Shown piece after piece: positions 35,530 to 45,383 of a DNA stretch of 64,000 bases (position 1 is its first letter; every line of letters begins with the position of its first letter). The notes beneath the pieces were generated by a model. That model did no database searches and had not been told where the DNA came from. It saw only the letters and a program-made list of their open reading frames with translations. The stretch lies in contig NZ_BSUL01000001.1 of NCBI RefSeq assembly GCF_030161575.1, forward strand, positions 496,001-560,000. Reading direction: 5' to 3'. The DNA comes from Arenivirga flava. Lineage in GTDB: Bacteria > Actinomycetota > Actinomycetes > Actinomycetales > Microbacteriaceae. Made by a program: the position numbers and the translations under genes.

Positions 35530-37005
35530 TCAGTGGCCGCCGTGCGCCGGCGCGCCGTTCGCCGGCTTGCGCACGAAGAAGGCGAGCACGATCGCGAGGA
35601 TGGAGATGACGCCGCCGCAGAGGAAGGCGGCGCGCATGCCCTCCGCCGTCTCCGCGAGGCCCGCCTGCTCGAGTCCCGCGGAGGCCGTGGCCTCCGCCGT
35701 GACGATCGTGAGCATCGTCACGAACAGGGCGGTGCCGGCGCCGGCGGCGACCTGCTGCAGTGTGCTGACGACCGCGCTGCCGTGCGAGTAGAGACGCGGC
35801 TCCACCGAACCGAGCGCCGAGGTGAACAACGGCGTGAACAGGAAGGCGAGGCCCACGCTGAGCGCCGAGTGTCCGATCGGCACGACCCACACCGGGGTGG
35901 TCTCGCTCAGCATGGTCATGGCCCACAGCACGCCGCTGACGATGGTCGAGCCGGTCAGCAGCAGCGCGCGCGGCCCGAACCGGTCGTACAGGCACCCGAC
36001 GAACGGGCTGAGCAGCGCCATCACGATGCCGCCGGGCAGCAGCACCAGGCCGGCGTTCAGCGGGTTGAGCAGCAGCACCTGCTGCAGGTAGAGCGGCAGC
36101 ACGATGAGCGTGCCGAAGAGCGCCATCATGCTGATGAGTAGCATCACGAGCGACACGGTGAAGTTGCCGGAGCGGAACACGCGCAGGTCGAGCAGCGCTC
36201 GATCCGCCTTGGCGAGCGCGAACTGCCGCCAGGCGAAGACCGCGAGGGCCACGGCGCCGATCGCGATCGGGGCCGCCGGCGGCACCACCGCGACGCCGCC
36301 GTGGGCAGCGGCCTCGCCGATGCTCGAGAGGCCGTAGATGAGCGCGCTGAAGCCGAGCGCCGACAGGATGACCGAGATCACGTCGACCCGGCCCGGGCGG
36401 GGCTCGGTCACGTTCTGCATCCGCGCGGCGCCGAGGATGAGCGCGCCGACCGCGAGCGGCAGCATGACGATGAACATCCAGCGCCACTCGAGCGCGTTGA
36501 GGATGATGCCCGAGATGGTCGGGCCGAGCGCTGGGGCGACCGACATGACGATGGAGATGTTGCCCATGGTGCGGCCGCGCCGCTCCGCCGGCACCAGCGT
36601 GAGCACGGTCGTCATCAGCAGCGGCATCATCACGGCGGTGCCGCTGGCCTGCACGATGCGGCCCGCGAGCAGCACCTCGAAGCCCGGGGCCGCGGCGCTG
36701 ATCGCGGTGCCCGCCGTGAAGAGGGTCATGGCGGTGAGGAAGAGCGTGCGGGTGTGCAGGCGCTGGATGAGGAAGCCGGTGATCGGGATCACGACGGCCA
36801 TCGTCAGCATGAAGCCGGTCGTCAGCCACTGGCCGGTGGCCGTGGTGATGCCGAGGCTGCGCTCGAGGGCGGGCAGCGCCACGCCCATGATCGTCTCGTT
36901 GAGGATGACCACGAAGGCGCTGACGAGCAGCAGCGCGATGACGAGGCGGTTGCGCCGCTCGGTGGCGTCGTCGGTCGCGGCGGACGCGTTGAGGGTCTCG
37001 GTCAC
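35530..37005 (-). CDS. DHA2-family MFS drug efflux transporter
   Basis: A 491-residue protein with about fourteen helices, the DHA2 (EmrB/QacA/Lmr) type that exports drugs by proton antiport. FVVILNETIMGVALPALERS is helix 1, QWLTTGFMLTMAVVIPITGF is motif B-like, and SVAPALGPTISGIIL is motif C, the antiporter signature. GTG start. It stands alone, divergent from pgsA; no regulator is adjacent. Confidence 0.92.
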   Translation of the reverse strand: MTETLNASAATDDATERRNRLVIALLLVSAFVVILNETIMGVALPALERSLGITTATGQWLTTGFMLTMAVVIPITGFLIQRLHTRTLFLTAMTLFTAGTAISAAAPGFEVLLAGRIVQASGTAVMMPLLMTTVLTLVPAERRGRTMGNISIVMSVAPALGPTISGIILNALEWRWMFIVMLPLAVGALILGAARMQNVTEPRPGRVDVISVILSALGFSALIYGLSSIGEAAAHGGVAVVPPAAPIAIGAVALAVFAWRQFALAKADRALLDLRVFRSGNFTVSLVMLLISMMALFGTLIVLPLYLQQVLLLNPLNAGLVLLPGGIVMALLSPFVGCLYDRFGPRALLLTGSTIVSGVLWAMTMLSETTPVWVVPIGHSALSVGLAFLFTPLFTSALGSVEPRLYSHGSAVVSTLQQVAAGAGTALFVTMLTIVTAEATASAGLEQAGLAETAEGMRAAFLCGGVISILAIVLAFFVRKPANGAPAHGGH

Positions 37006-37226
37006 GGGGGAGGGGGATCCTGTTCCTCTGAGGGCGGCCGGCCTGGCCCGCTTCGGGAGCGGATGCGGCGCGGAGGGAGCGGCGCGCCACGGGCGCGCGA
37101 TGCGACGGGAACCCGCCGACAGGTGGGGCCAACGCCGTGCCCATCCTCCCTCATTCCCGATCCGCGCGATCTGGCGGTGCCGGGTGCGCGTCGAGAGCGG
37201 ATGCGCGCCGCCCCTAGGATCGGAGC

Positions 37227-37852
37227 GTGGAGCAGGCGGAGCCGACGGTGAGCGATCGCATCCTCACCGTGCCCAACCTGCTGAGCATGCTGCGGCTGGC
37301 CCTCGTACCGCTCTTCCTCTGGCTCATCGTGTCCGGCGACGACGTCGCGGCCCTGGTCGTGCTGGTCGTCGCGAGCTGCACCGACTTCCTCGACGGCAAG
37401 CTCGCCCGTGCCTGGAACCAGATCACGCGGCTCGGGCAGCAGCTCGATCCGGCGGCCGACAAGCTGTACATGCTGGCGGCCCTGATCGGCTTCACCGTCC
37501 GCGAGCTCGTCCCGGCGTGGCTGCTCGCCGCGATCGTGCTGCGCGAGCTGGTGCTGCTGGTCATCGGCATCGTGCTGACCCGGCACGGCATCGGCCCGCT
37601 GCCGTCGAGCCGGCTCGGCAAGATCGCGACCTTCGTGCTGTTCACGGCGATCCCGGTGCTCATGCTGGCGCATGCCTTCCCTCGCTGGCCGCGGCCGCGC
37701 ATCCGCTCGGCTGGGCGCTCGCGCTGTGGGGTCTGCTGCTCTACTGGTGGTCCGGCGTGCGCTACGCCCGGCAGGCGGTGCGGGTGGTGCGGAATCCGCC
37801 GCGCGGCGCGGGTGCCGATTCCGATACGCTGAACGTCCTAGGAGGTGGATGA
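37227..37852 (+). CDS. pgsA: CDP-alcohol phosphatidyltransferase (PgsA-type), frameshifted
   Basis: An integral membrane enzyme of phospholipid synthesis, probably phosphatidylglycerophosphate synthase. The CDP-alcohol motif DFLDGKLARAWNQITRLGQQLDPAADK follows the D-G-AR-G-D pattern. The ORF breaks at the CCC run 37679-37681; one added C links HAFPSLAAAAHPLGWALALW and the WSGVRYARQAV tail into 208 residues. The stop overlaps the FHA gene start. The order pgsA-garA-ftsR-merR matches Rv1822-Rv1830. Confidence 0.88.
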
Positions 37853-38328
37853 TGTCCGAGATCCACGATCGCCGCAACGCGGAGGCGGCCCGCCGCAGTC
37901 AGAACGACTCGACTGCGACGTTCAGTCACGAGTTCAGCGCGCAGCTCGCGGCCATGGAGAGTGGCATCTCGCTCGAGGAGCAGGAGGCCATCGGAGCCCT
38001 GCCGTCCGGATCGGCGCTGCTGGTCGTGCGCCGCGGTCCGAACGTGGGCGCACGATTCCTGCTGGACGCCGACGTCACCGTCGCCGGCCGCCACCCGAAC
38101 GCCGACATCTTCCTCGACGACGTCACGGTCTCGCGCCGGCACGCCGAGTTCATCCGCTCCGGCACCGCCTTCCAGGTGCGCGATCTGGGGTCGCTGAACG
38201 GCACCTACTTCAACGGCCAGAGCATCGAGTCGGCCGCGCTCGACGACGGCGCCGAAGTGCAGGTCGGCAAGTTCCGGCTCACCTTCTACGCATCGCGGCA
38301 GGATCTCGCCGCAGCTCCGAGGGGCTGA
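37852..38328 (+). CDS. garA: FHA-domain protein GarA/OdhI homologue
   Basis: A 158-residue cytoplasmic regulator. The N-terminal tail NDSTATFSHEF holds threonines in the place of the PknB/PknG phosphosite. The FHA domain spans about 60-145: VAGRHPNADIFLDDVTVSRRHAEF and GSLNGTYFNG. GarA/OdhI binds and inhibits 2-oxoglutarate dehydrogenase and alters glutamate enzymes, released by phosphorylation. AGGAGG at 37840 suits ATG 37852; ATG 37849 is an alternative. Confidence 0.92.
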   Translation: MSEIHDRRNAEAARRSQNDSTATFSHEFSAQLAAMESGISLEEQEAIGALPSGSALLVVRRGPNVGARFLLDADVTVAGRHPNADIFLDDVTVSRRHAEFIRSGTAFQVRDLGSLNGTYFNGQSIESAALDDGAEVQVGKFRLTFYASRQDLAAAPRG

Positions 38329-39033
38329 GTGGCCCGCGCGACCGCGGCGGCGGCGAGCCCCGCGGGCGACGGGGGAGCCCAGCTGCTCAGCATCGGGCAG
38401 GTGCTCGCGCGCCTCACGCCCGAGTTCCCCGACCTCTCCCCGTCCAAGCTGCGCTTCCTCGAGGAGCGGCAGCTCATCACCCCGCAACGCACCGCGTCGG
38501 GCTACCGCAAGTTCTCGCCGGCCGATCTCGAACGGCTTCGCTTCATCCTGCAGCTGCAGCGCGATCACTACCTGCCCTTGAAGGTCATCCGCGGCCACCT
38601 CGACGAGCTCGACGCCGGTCGGGTGCCGCAGCTGCCCACGGGCGCCGGCACGCCGAGCATCTTCCCCGCCGAGCGCCGGCTCAGCCGCGACGAGCTGCTC
38701 AAGGAGGCGGGCGCATCCGCGCCGCTGCTGGCGGATGCGGTCTCCGCCTCCCTCATCGCGCCGGCCGAGCACCACGGCGAGGATGCGCTGGCCGTGCTCC
38801 GAGCGCTGGCCGAGCTGCAGCGCGCCGGTATCGAGCCGCGGCACCTGCGCGGCCTGCGCGCCGCCGTGGAGCGCGAGACGGCGCTCATCCAGAGCGCCCT
38901 GGCACCCGCCGCGCGCCGAGGCGACACGGCGAGCCGGGCCCGGGCGGCGGAGCTCGCCCGCGAGATCTCGGCGCAGCTCGACCTGGTGCGCGGCAGCCTC
39001 GTGCGCAGCGCGCTGTCCCGTCTCGACGGCTGA
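38329..39033 (+). CDS. ftsR: MerR-family regulator FtsR homologue
   Basis: A 234-residue regulator, GTG start directly after the garA stop. The MerR winged helix is LSIGQVLARL then LSPSKLRFLEERQLITPQRT and SGYRKFSPADLERLRFILQL (about 20-90). It matches Rv1828/FtsR, which activates ftsZ in Corynebacterium. The C-terminal part is helical with no metal-binding cysteines. Confidence 0.85.
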   Translation: MARATAAAASPAGDGGAQLLSIGQVLARLTPEFPDLSPSKLRFLEERQLITPQRTASGYRKFSPADLERLRFILQLQRDHYLPLKVIRGHLDELDAGRVPQLPTGAGTPSIFPAERRLSRDELLKEAGASAPLLADAVSASLIAPAEHHGEDALAVLRALAELQRAGIEPRHLRGLRAAVERETALIQSALAPAARRGDTASRARAAELAREISAQLDLVRGSLVRSALSRLDG

Positions 39034-39168
39034 CCGGGCGCGCCCGCTGGCGCTGTCGTCGGTCGGCCGTACACTGGTCGAGCGAGGGCTCGACATCGGG
39101 GTCCGACACGCCGGACCAATGTCGGTCGGCGTGGGGAGCCGTCGCTAGCGTGGACCTCGTCAAAACCG

Positions 39169-39189
39169 TCAACCTGAACTTGAGGTTGA
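39169..39189. promoter_or_regulatory. MerR-type palindromic operator
   Basis: tcaacct (39169-39175) is inverted at 39183-39189 around a seven-base centre, 25 bases upstream of the second MerR gene. Size and position fit a MerR-family site, possibly bound by FtsR or by the following regulator itself. Confidence 0.55.
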
Positions 39190-39213
39190 ACGCAGAGCCC
39201 GAAAGGCACGTCG

Positions 39214-39762
39214 ATGAGCGAAGCACCCCGTCCCGAGGACTCCCGGTACGATCTCGGCTTCCTGTTCACCGACGGCCTGCCCGAGATGGACCCGACCGCC
39301 GGGTACCGCGGCACGGTGGCGGCGAAGGCCGCCGGCATCACCTACCGGCAGCTCGACTACTGGGCTCGCACCGAGCTCGTGGAGCCCACCGTGCGCGGCG
39401 CCGCCGGCTCCGGATCGCAGCGCCTCTACGGCTTCCGCGACATCCTCGTCCTCAAGCTCGTCAAGCGTTTGCTCGACACGGGCATCTCCCTCCAGCAGAT
39501 CCGCACCGCCGTCAACCAGCTGCGTGAGGCGGGTGTCAGCGACCTGGCCCAGACCACCCTCATGAGCGATGGCGCGGGCGTCTACCTCTGCACGTCGAAC
39601 GACGAGGTCATCGACCTCGTCAGCCGCGGCCAGGGCGTCTTCGGCATCGCCGTGGGCAAGGTGCTCCGCGAGGTCGAGACCTCCCTCGTCGAGCTCGACA
39701 CCGCGCAGGGTGATCCTGCGGACGAGCTCGCCGCCCGCCGACGCTCCCGTCAAGCCGGCTGA
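39214..39762 (+). CDS. MerR-family regulator, Rv1830-like
   Basis: A 182-residue protein. The helix-turn-helix GITYRQLDYWARTELVEPTV and SGSQRLYGFRDILVLKLVKRL is typical of the second MerR gene in the garA-ftsR locus. The C-terminal SNDEVIDLVSRGQGVFGIAVG segment is conserved in the Rv1830 group. The intervening Rv1829 homologue of mycobacteria is absent here. Likely controls growth or division genes; targets not seen. Confidence 0.85.
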   Translation: MSEAPRPEDSRYDLGFLFTDGLPEMDPTAGYRGTVAAKAAGITYRQLDYWARTELVEPTVRGAAGSGSQRLYGFRDILVLKLVKRLLDTGISLQQIRTAVNQLREAGVSDLAQTTLMSDGAGVYLCTSNDEVIDLVSRGQGVFGIAVGKVLREVETSLVELDTAQGDPADELAARRRSRQAG

Positions 39763-39840
39763 CCGCTCAGCGGCTCCCGCCGCGCCGCCCACCTGCTCCG
39801 GGGCGACCGCACGCGCGCCGGGGAGCGGAGGCCCGCGGTT

Positions 39841-40631
39841 TCAGATGCCGATGCGACCGGCGCGCATGACCCGCTCGAGGAGCATGTCGAAGTTGTGCGC
39901 CATCTCCTGCGCACTCTCGCCCGGCCACATGTGCAGCGGCTTCGCAGCGCCCTGCGCCTGCTGCAGCGACGTGCGCTCCGGCAGCTGCGGGCTGAGCACG
40001 AGCGGCCCGAACATGTCGCGCAGCTCCTTGATGCGGAACTGGTGCTCGAGCGACTGCACGCGCGTGCGGTTCACGACGATGCCGAGCGGCTGCAGACGGG
40101 GGAGAGGCCGCGGCGGATCTCCTCGATCGCGCGCAGCGCGCGGTCGGCTGCGGCGACCGAGAACAGGCCGGGCTCCGTCACGACGATGACCCGGTCGCTG
40201 GCCGCCCACGCGGTGCGGGTCAGCGCGTTCAGCGAGGGGGCGGAATCGATGAGCACGAGGTCGTACTCGTTCTCGACGTGCGCCAACGCCTCTTCGAGCT
40301 TCCAGATGTCGCGGATGCTCGGATGCGGTCCGTCGAAGTTGATCGCGGAGGGGCTGCCGATCATCACGTCGACCGTGCCGTTGCGACCGCGAGTCCAGCC
40401 GCTCGGCGCGATGGCCTGGCGGACGGTGCGCTCGCGCGGTGCCGTGAGCACGTCGGCGACGTTCAGGTGACCCGCGACGGCGATGTCCATGCCGGTGGAG
40501 ACGTCCGATTGCGGGTCGAAGTCGACCACGAGGGTGCGGAGGCCTTTGGCGAACGAGGCGGAGGCCAGACCGAGGGTCACAGTGGTCTTGCCCACACCGC
40601 CCTTGAGGGAGCTGACGCTGAGTACGTGCAC
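39841..40631 (-). CDS. ParA-family ATPase, frameshifted
   Basis: A deviant Walker ATPase: HVLSVSSLKGGVGKTTVTLGL is the Walker A, VVDFDPQSDVSTGMD the Walker A' and VLIDSAPSLNALT the Walker B. After the G5 run at 40098-40102 the frame changes; one extra base restores LSPRLQPLGIVVNRTR and the end MLLERVMRAGRIGI, 263 residues. GTG 40631 is chosen as the start. It may position a chromosome locus or protein cluster; no ParB or centromere lies beside it. Confidence 0.85.
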
Positions 40632-40786
40632 GATCCATAACGTTACCGTTACGAAGCTGGAAGGGCTCCGACCGGATGCGGCGCGCCGCGCTGCGCTCGG
40701 ACCGCATGCCGGGCACGGGGTGCCCGTGGAGCGGCGGACCCCGCGCGGTAGGATGGGAGTTCCCCGTGCATCGAAAGGCAGCCACA

Positions 40787-42079
40787 GTGGCACTGAACCG
40801 CAAGAAGCCTCTGGGCGACGACGAGGTCTTCCCGGATCACGCCGACGCCGGCGATCGGGGACGGCTGCACGACGACCCGACCGAGCCCTCCGGCGAGGAT
40901 CTCACCCTCGTCGTGCCCGAGCACCTCACCTTCTCCGTCGACCTGCCCGAGCAGGTGCACGACGCCCCCGAGGACGAGCGGGCCGTCGCGATCGACGACA
41001 CCACGGTGGATCCGGGCCGCCTCGATGTCGGCCCCGCGGCGACGACCTCCATCCCGGTCTCCCCGCCCGTCGAGGAGACCACGGGTGACGGGCCGAGCCG
41101 ACGCGAGCGGCTCAAGGGCGGCACGTCGGAGACGCCCGAGTCCGCAGCCATGCTCACCGCCGACCGCCTCATCGAGCCGCGTCGCCGGCACCGGCCAGCG
41201 CCCGAGGGCGGGTTCAACGCCTTCCTCTACGCCGCGACGTTCCACAACGTGAACCTCGGCGACTCGAAGAGGGTGCGCGCGCGCAAGGAGGTCGAGGCGC
41301 GCATGGCCAAGAAGTTCGAGGGCGGCACCCGCTTCGTGCCCGTGCTCACCCGCAAGGGCGGCGTGGGCAAGACCACCATCACCACGCTGCTCGGCATGGC
41401 GCTGGCGGATGCGCGCGAGGACCGCGTCATCGCCATCGACGCCAACCCCGACCGCGGCACCCTCTCGGAGCGGGTGCACAAGCAGACCCGCGCCACCGTG
41501 CGCGACGTCGTCACGAGGGCCAGCTCGGTGGTCGGCTTCACCGACTTCGCGAACCTCGTCTCGCGCGACATCACGCGGCTCGACGTGCTCGCCTCCGACA
41601 CCGACCCGCTGCTCTCCGAGGCGTTCAGCGAGGACGACTACAACGTCGTGGCCGACCTCGCGCAGCGCTTCTACTCGATCGCCCTCACCGACTGCGGCAC
41701 CGGCATCGTCCACTCGGTGATGCGGGCCACGCTCGGCCGCGCCGACTCGGTGGTCATCGTCTCGGGCGGCAGCGTCGACGAGGCGCGTCTCGCCTCCGAG
41801 ACCCTCACCTGGCTGGAGGCGAACGGCTACGGCGACCTCGTCCGCAATGCGGTCGTGGCGATCAACACCGCGACCCAGGGCACGCAGCTGGTCAAGCTCG
41901 AGGAGATCGAGTCGCACTTCCAGTCGCGCGTGCGCGCGACCGTGCGGATCCCCTACGACCCGCAGCTCGCCGCCGGCTCCGTGGTGAGCTACCGCGATCT
42001 GCACGAGGTCACCAAGCAGGCCGCACGCGAGCTCGCGGCCCTCGTCATGGACGGGCTGCCCGTCCGCCGCGATCGCTGA
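40787..42079 (+). CDS. MinD/ParA-like ATPase with long acidic N-terminal region
   Basis: A 430-residue protein. The first 150 residues are acidic and disordered; the ATPase domain begins with VPVLTRKGGVGKTTITTLLG and has VIAIDANPDRGTLSER and SIALTDCGTGIVHSV. Actinobacterial proteins of this kind are tied to cell-pole or secretion machinery, but no partner is seen. GTG 40787 follows AAAGG. It ends one base into the def start. Confidence 0.8.
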   Translation: MALNRKKPLGDDEVFPDHADAGDRGRLHDDPTEPSGEDLTLVVPEHLTFSVDLPEQVHDAPEDERAVAIDDTTVDPGRLDVGPAATTSIPVSPPVEETTGDGPSRRERLKGGTSETPESAAMLTADRLIEPRRRHRPAPEGGFNAFLYAATFHNVNLGDSKRVRARKEVEARMAKKFEGGTRFVPVLTRKGGVGKTTITTLLGMALADAREDRVIAIDANPDRGTLSERVHKQTRATVRDVVTRASSVVGFTDFANLVSRDITRLDVLASDTDPLLSEAFSEDDYNVVADLAQRFYSIALTDCGTGIVHSVMRATLGRADSVVIVSGGSVDEARLASETLTWLEANGYGDLVRNAVVAINTATQGTQLVKLEEIESHFQSRVRATVRIPYDPQLAAGSVVSYRDLHEVTKQAARELAALVMDGLPVRRDR

Positions 42080-42567
42080 TGGCGGAACGCGCCATCCGGA
42101 TCTTCGGCGACCCGGTGCTCAAGACCGTCTCGGACGCGATCGCGGACCCCGCATCCGCTCGCGCCCTCGTGCAGGACCTGCTCGACTCGGTGGCGCTGCC
42201 CGGGCGCGCGGGCGTCGCGGCCTGCCAGATCGGCGTCAATCTGCGCGCCTTCAGCTGGAACGTCGACGGCGAGACCGGCTACGTCATCAACCCGACGCTG
42301 GTCGAGGTCGCGGGCGAGGCGGAGCTCGTCGACGAGGGCTGCCTCTCCGTGCCCGAGCTCTTCTTCAAGACCCCGCGGCATCCGTTCGCGCGCGTCGTCG
42401 GCGTGGACCTCGACGGCGAGACCGTCGACGTCAGCGGCACCGGCCTGCTGGCCCAGGCGCTGCAGCACGAGTGCGACCACCTCGACGGCCTGCTCTACCT
42501 CGATCGGCTCGAGCAGCCGACCCGGCGCGAGGCCCTGAAGGCGATCCGCGGCACGAGCTGGTTCTGA
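42079..42567 (+). CDS. def: Peptide deformylase
   Basis: A 162-residue metalloenzyme that removes the formyl group from new polypeptides. The three motifs are present: GRAGVAACQIG (motif 1), EGCLSVP (motif 2, Cys ligand) and QHECDHLDG (motif 3, two His and the catalytic Glu). It starts one base inside the preceding stop and ends at a long hairpin. Confidence 0.95.
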   Translation: MAERAIRIFGDPVLKTVSDAIADPASARALVQDLLDSVALPGRAGVAACQIGVNLRAFSWNVDGETGYVINPTLVEVAGEAELVDEGCLSVPELFFKTPRHPFARVVGVDLDGETVDVSGTGLLAQALQHECDHLDGLLYLDRLEQPTRREALKAIRGTSWF

Positions 42568-42576
42568 ACCGCACAG

Positions 42577-42614
42577 GTCGAGGGCCCGGGAGCGCACGCT
42601 CCCGGGCCCTCGAC
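42577..42614. terminator. Bidirectional hairpin terminator between def and fadD
   Basis: An 18-base arm (42577-42594) is perfectly inverted at 42597-42614, one of the strongest hairpins in the window. It lies between convergent genes and can end both transcripts. Confidence 0.8.
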
Positions 42615-42627
42615 ACGTGCACCGACG

Positions 42628-44456
42628 TCAGTGCGCCAGCGACTGCCCCTGCGTCTTCGGCGCCGAGTCGTACATGCCGGTGATCTCCGCGGCGAAGTCC
42701 GCGAGGATCAGGTCCCGCTTGATGCTGAGCTTCGGGGTCAGGTGCCCGCTGGCCTCCGTGAGCTCGATCGGCAGGATCGTGAACTTGCGGATGGATTCGG
42801 CGCGCGACACGAGCGTGTTCGCCGCGTCGATGGCGCGCTGCACCTCGGCGAGGACGGTCGGATGCGCGGCCGCCTCCGCGAGGCTCAGCGTGCCCTGCAC
42901 CCCGTTGTTGGCGAGCCACGCCGGCAGCATCTCGGGATCGAGGGTGACCAGCGCCGCGATGAACGGCTTCTGGTCGCCCGTCACCACGACCTGCCCGATG
43001 ATGGGGTTCGCGCGGATCGGGTCCTCGAGCACGGCGGGGGCGACGTTCTTGCCCGCGGCGGTGACGATGATCTCCTTCTTGCGACCGGTGATGGTCAGGT
43101 ACCCCTCGGCGTCGATCGCGCCGAGGTCGCCGGTGCGGAACCAGCCGTCCTTGGTGAAAGCGGCCTTCGTCGCCTCCTCGTTCCTCCAGTACCCCTGGAA
43201 CACGTTGATGCCGGTCACCTGCACCTCGCCGTCGTCGGCGATGCGCAGACCGACCCCCGGCAGCGCGGGACCGACGGTGCCGATCTTGAACTTCGAGGGC
43301 ACGTTCACCGAGGCCGGTGCCGTGGTCTCGGTGAGGCCGTAGCCCTCGAGGATGCGCACGTCCATGCTGCGGAAGAAGTGCCCGAGGCGGGGGCCGAGCG
43401 GCGCCGAGCCCGAGACGGCGTATCGGACGTTGCCGCCCATGGCGGCCTTGAGCTTGCCGTAGACCAGCTTGTCGAAGAGGGCGAACTGCAGCTTGAGGCC
43501 CAGCGGCACGCTGCCCGCGTCGAGCGCCTTGGAGTGCGCCACGGCGACGTCGGCGGCGCGACGGAAGATCTTGCCCTTGCCGCCGGTCTCGGCCTTCTGC
43601 TCGGAGGCGTTGTAGACCTTCTCGAAGACGCGCGGCACGGCGAGCAGGAAAGTCGGCTTGAAGCTGCCGAGCGACGGCAGCAGCAGCTTCGTGTCGGGCT
43701 GGTGGCCCACCTTGACGCCGGCGTGCACGGCCAGCACCGAGATGAACCGCGCGAAGACGTGGGCCAGGGTGATGAAGAGCAGGGTGGAGGAACCCGGCGC
43801 GACGACCTCCGCGAGCTCCTTCGCCGAGTTGCGCGCCAGCTCGACGAAGTTCGAGTGGTTGAGCACGCAGCCCTTCGGGCGGCCGGTGGTGCCCGAGGTG
43901 TAGATGAGCGTGGCGATGTCGTCGGCGTTCGCCAGCGTGCGGCGTCGCTCGATCTCGGCGTCGGTCACGGAGGTGCCCGCCGCGGTGAGCTTGTCGAGGT
44001 CGCCCGTGTCGATCTGCCAGACGCTGCGCACCTGGGGGACATCCGCGTGCACCTCGTCGAAGCGCGCGAAGTGGTCGCTGTTCTCGACGATGACGGCGAC
44101 CGCCCCGGAGTCGGAGAGGTTCCACTGCACCTGCGAGGGGAGGACGTCTCGTAGATCGGCACGAGCACGGCGCCGGCGAACCAGACGGCGAAGTCGATGA
44201 GCGTCCACTCGTAGCGGGTCTTCGCCATCAGGCCGACCTTGTCGCCGGGCTCGATGCCGCTCGCCGCGAGCCCCTTCGCGAGCGCGGTCACCTCCTCCAG
44301 GAAGCGGCGCGAGGTCACATCCGTCCACCCGCCACGGCCGTCGGGCAGGGCGAACAGCGGCGCATCCGGGGTGAGGCGGACCCGCTCCACGAGCAGGTCG
44401 GTCGCATTGGCGGTCGGGTCCGCGGGGACCACGGCGGGCACGATCTGATGGTTCAC
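42628..44456 (-). CDS. Long-chain fatty acid-CoA ligase (FadD15-like), frameshifted
   Basis: An AMP-forming acyl-CoA synthetase. TLIYTSGTTGRPKGCVLNH is the adenylate-forming motif, and EGYGLTETTAPASVN and WFRTGDLGAIDAEGYLTITG follow in order. The first 105 residues (MNHQIVPAVVP... VPIYETSSP) are in another frame; one extra base in the G4 run at 44137-44140 restores SSPSQVQWNLSDSG and 609 residues. GTG start after AAGGAG. The position next to plsC and aroG matches mycobacterial fadD15. Confidence 0.9.
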
Positions 44457-44610
44457 GGCAACTCCTTCGGTACCGGTCAGCGTAGAGCTCGTCACCACCC
44501 TAGCCCGCGGTGCCGAGCCGACGCCGAGCGGAACGTCCCCCGTCCGGGCCGCTCTGGGGGACGGAACCCTGGGGGTAGAGTGGAGCGGTCCGTCCCGAGG
44601 TGAGGTCTCC

Positions 44611-45300
44611 ATGTTCTACTGGCTGATGAAGCATCTCGTCGCCGGCCCCATCGTCAAGGTCGTGTTCCGTCCCTGGATCGTCGGGTTGCAGAACATCCCC
44701 GAGCACGGCGGAGCCATCCTCGCCTCGAACCACCTCTCCTTCGTCGACTCGGTGTTCCTGCCGCTCGTCCTCGACCGGCGGATCAGCTTCCTCGCCAAGA
44801 GCGACTACTTCACCGGCCGCGGCATCAAGGGCTTCCTCGTCCGCCTCTTCTTCGAGGCGACGGGCCAGCTCTCGATCGACCGCTCCGGCGGCAAGGCCAG
44901 CGAGGCCTCGCTCAACACCGGTCTGCAGGTGCTGCACAAGGGCGACCTGCTCGGCATCTACCCCGAGGGCACCCGCAGCCCTGACGGGCGCATGTACCGC
45001 GGTCGCACCGGCGTCGCGCGCATGGTGCTCGAGGGCAAGGTGCCGGTCGTGCCCATCGCGATGATCGACACCGAGAAGATCATGCCCATCGGCACGAAGA
45101 TCCCCACGGTCCGCCGCGTCGGGATCGTCATCGGCGAACCGCTCGACTTCTCGCGCTTCGAGGGACTCGAGGGCGACCGCTTCATCCTGCGCTCGATCAC
45201 CGACGAGATCATGTACGAGCTCGGCAAGCTGAGCCAGCAGGAGTACGTGGACGCCTATGCGTCGTCCGTCAAGGAGAAGCGCGGCCCCGCCGCCCGATAG
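44611..45300 (+). CDS. plsC: 1-acyl-sn-glycerol-3-phosphate acyltransferase
   Basis: A 229-residue membrane-associated acyltransferase making phosphatidic acid. Motif I NHLSFVD (HX4D), motif III YPEGTRSPDG and VPVVPIAM are in the PlsC order. ATG 44611 follows GAGGTGAGG. The gene is divergent from fadD and directly before aroG, as for Rv2182c. Confidence 0.92.
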   Translation: MFYWLMKHLVAGPIVKVVFRPWIVGLQNIPEHGGAILASNHLSFVDSVFLPLVLDRRISFLAKSDYFTGRGIKGFLVRLFFEATGQLSIDRSGGKASEASLNTGLQVLHKGDLLGIYPEGTRSPDGRMYRGRTGVARMVLEGKVPVVPIAMIDTEKIMPIGTKIPTVRRVGIVIGEPLDFSRFEGLEGDRFILRSITDEIMYELGKLSQQEYVDAYASSVKEKRGPAAR

Positions 45301-45383
45301 GCTCAGCCTCGGTCCGCGCTCCCCGCCGGACCGTCAGGACCGGCGCCACCCCCGCCACCCATCGAAACTCCAGAGGAATCACC

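Noticed and set aside
40081..40110. Programmed ribosomal frameshift in the ParA gene
   Set aside because: Many unrelated genes in the window break in the same way at G/C runs; no slippery heptamer plus pseudoknot is common to them, so error is simpler.
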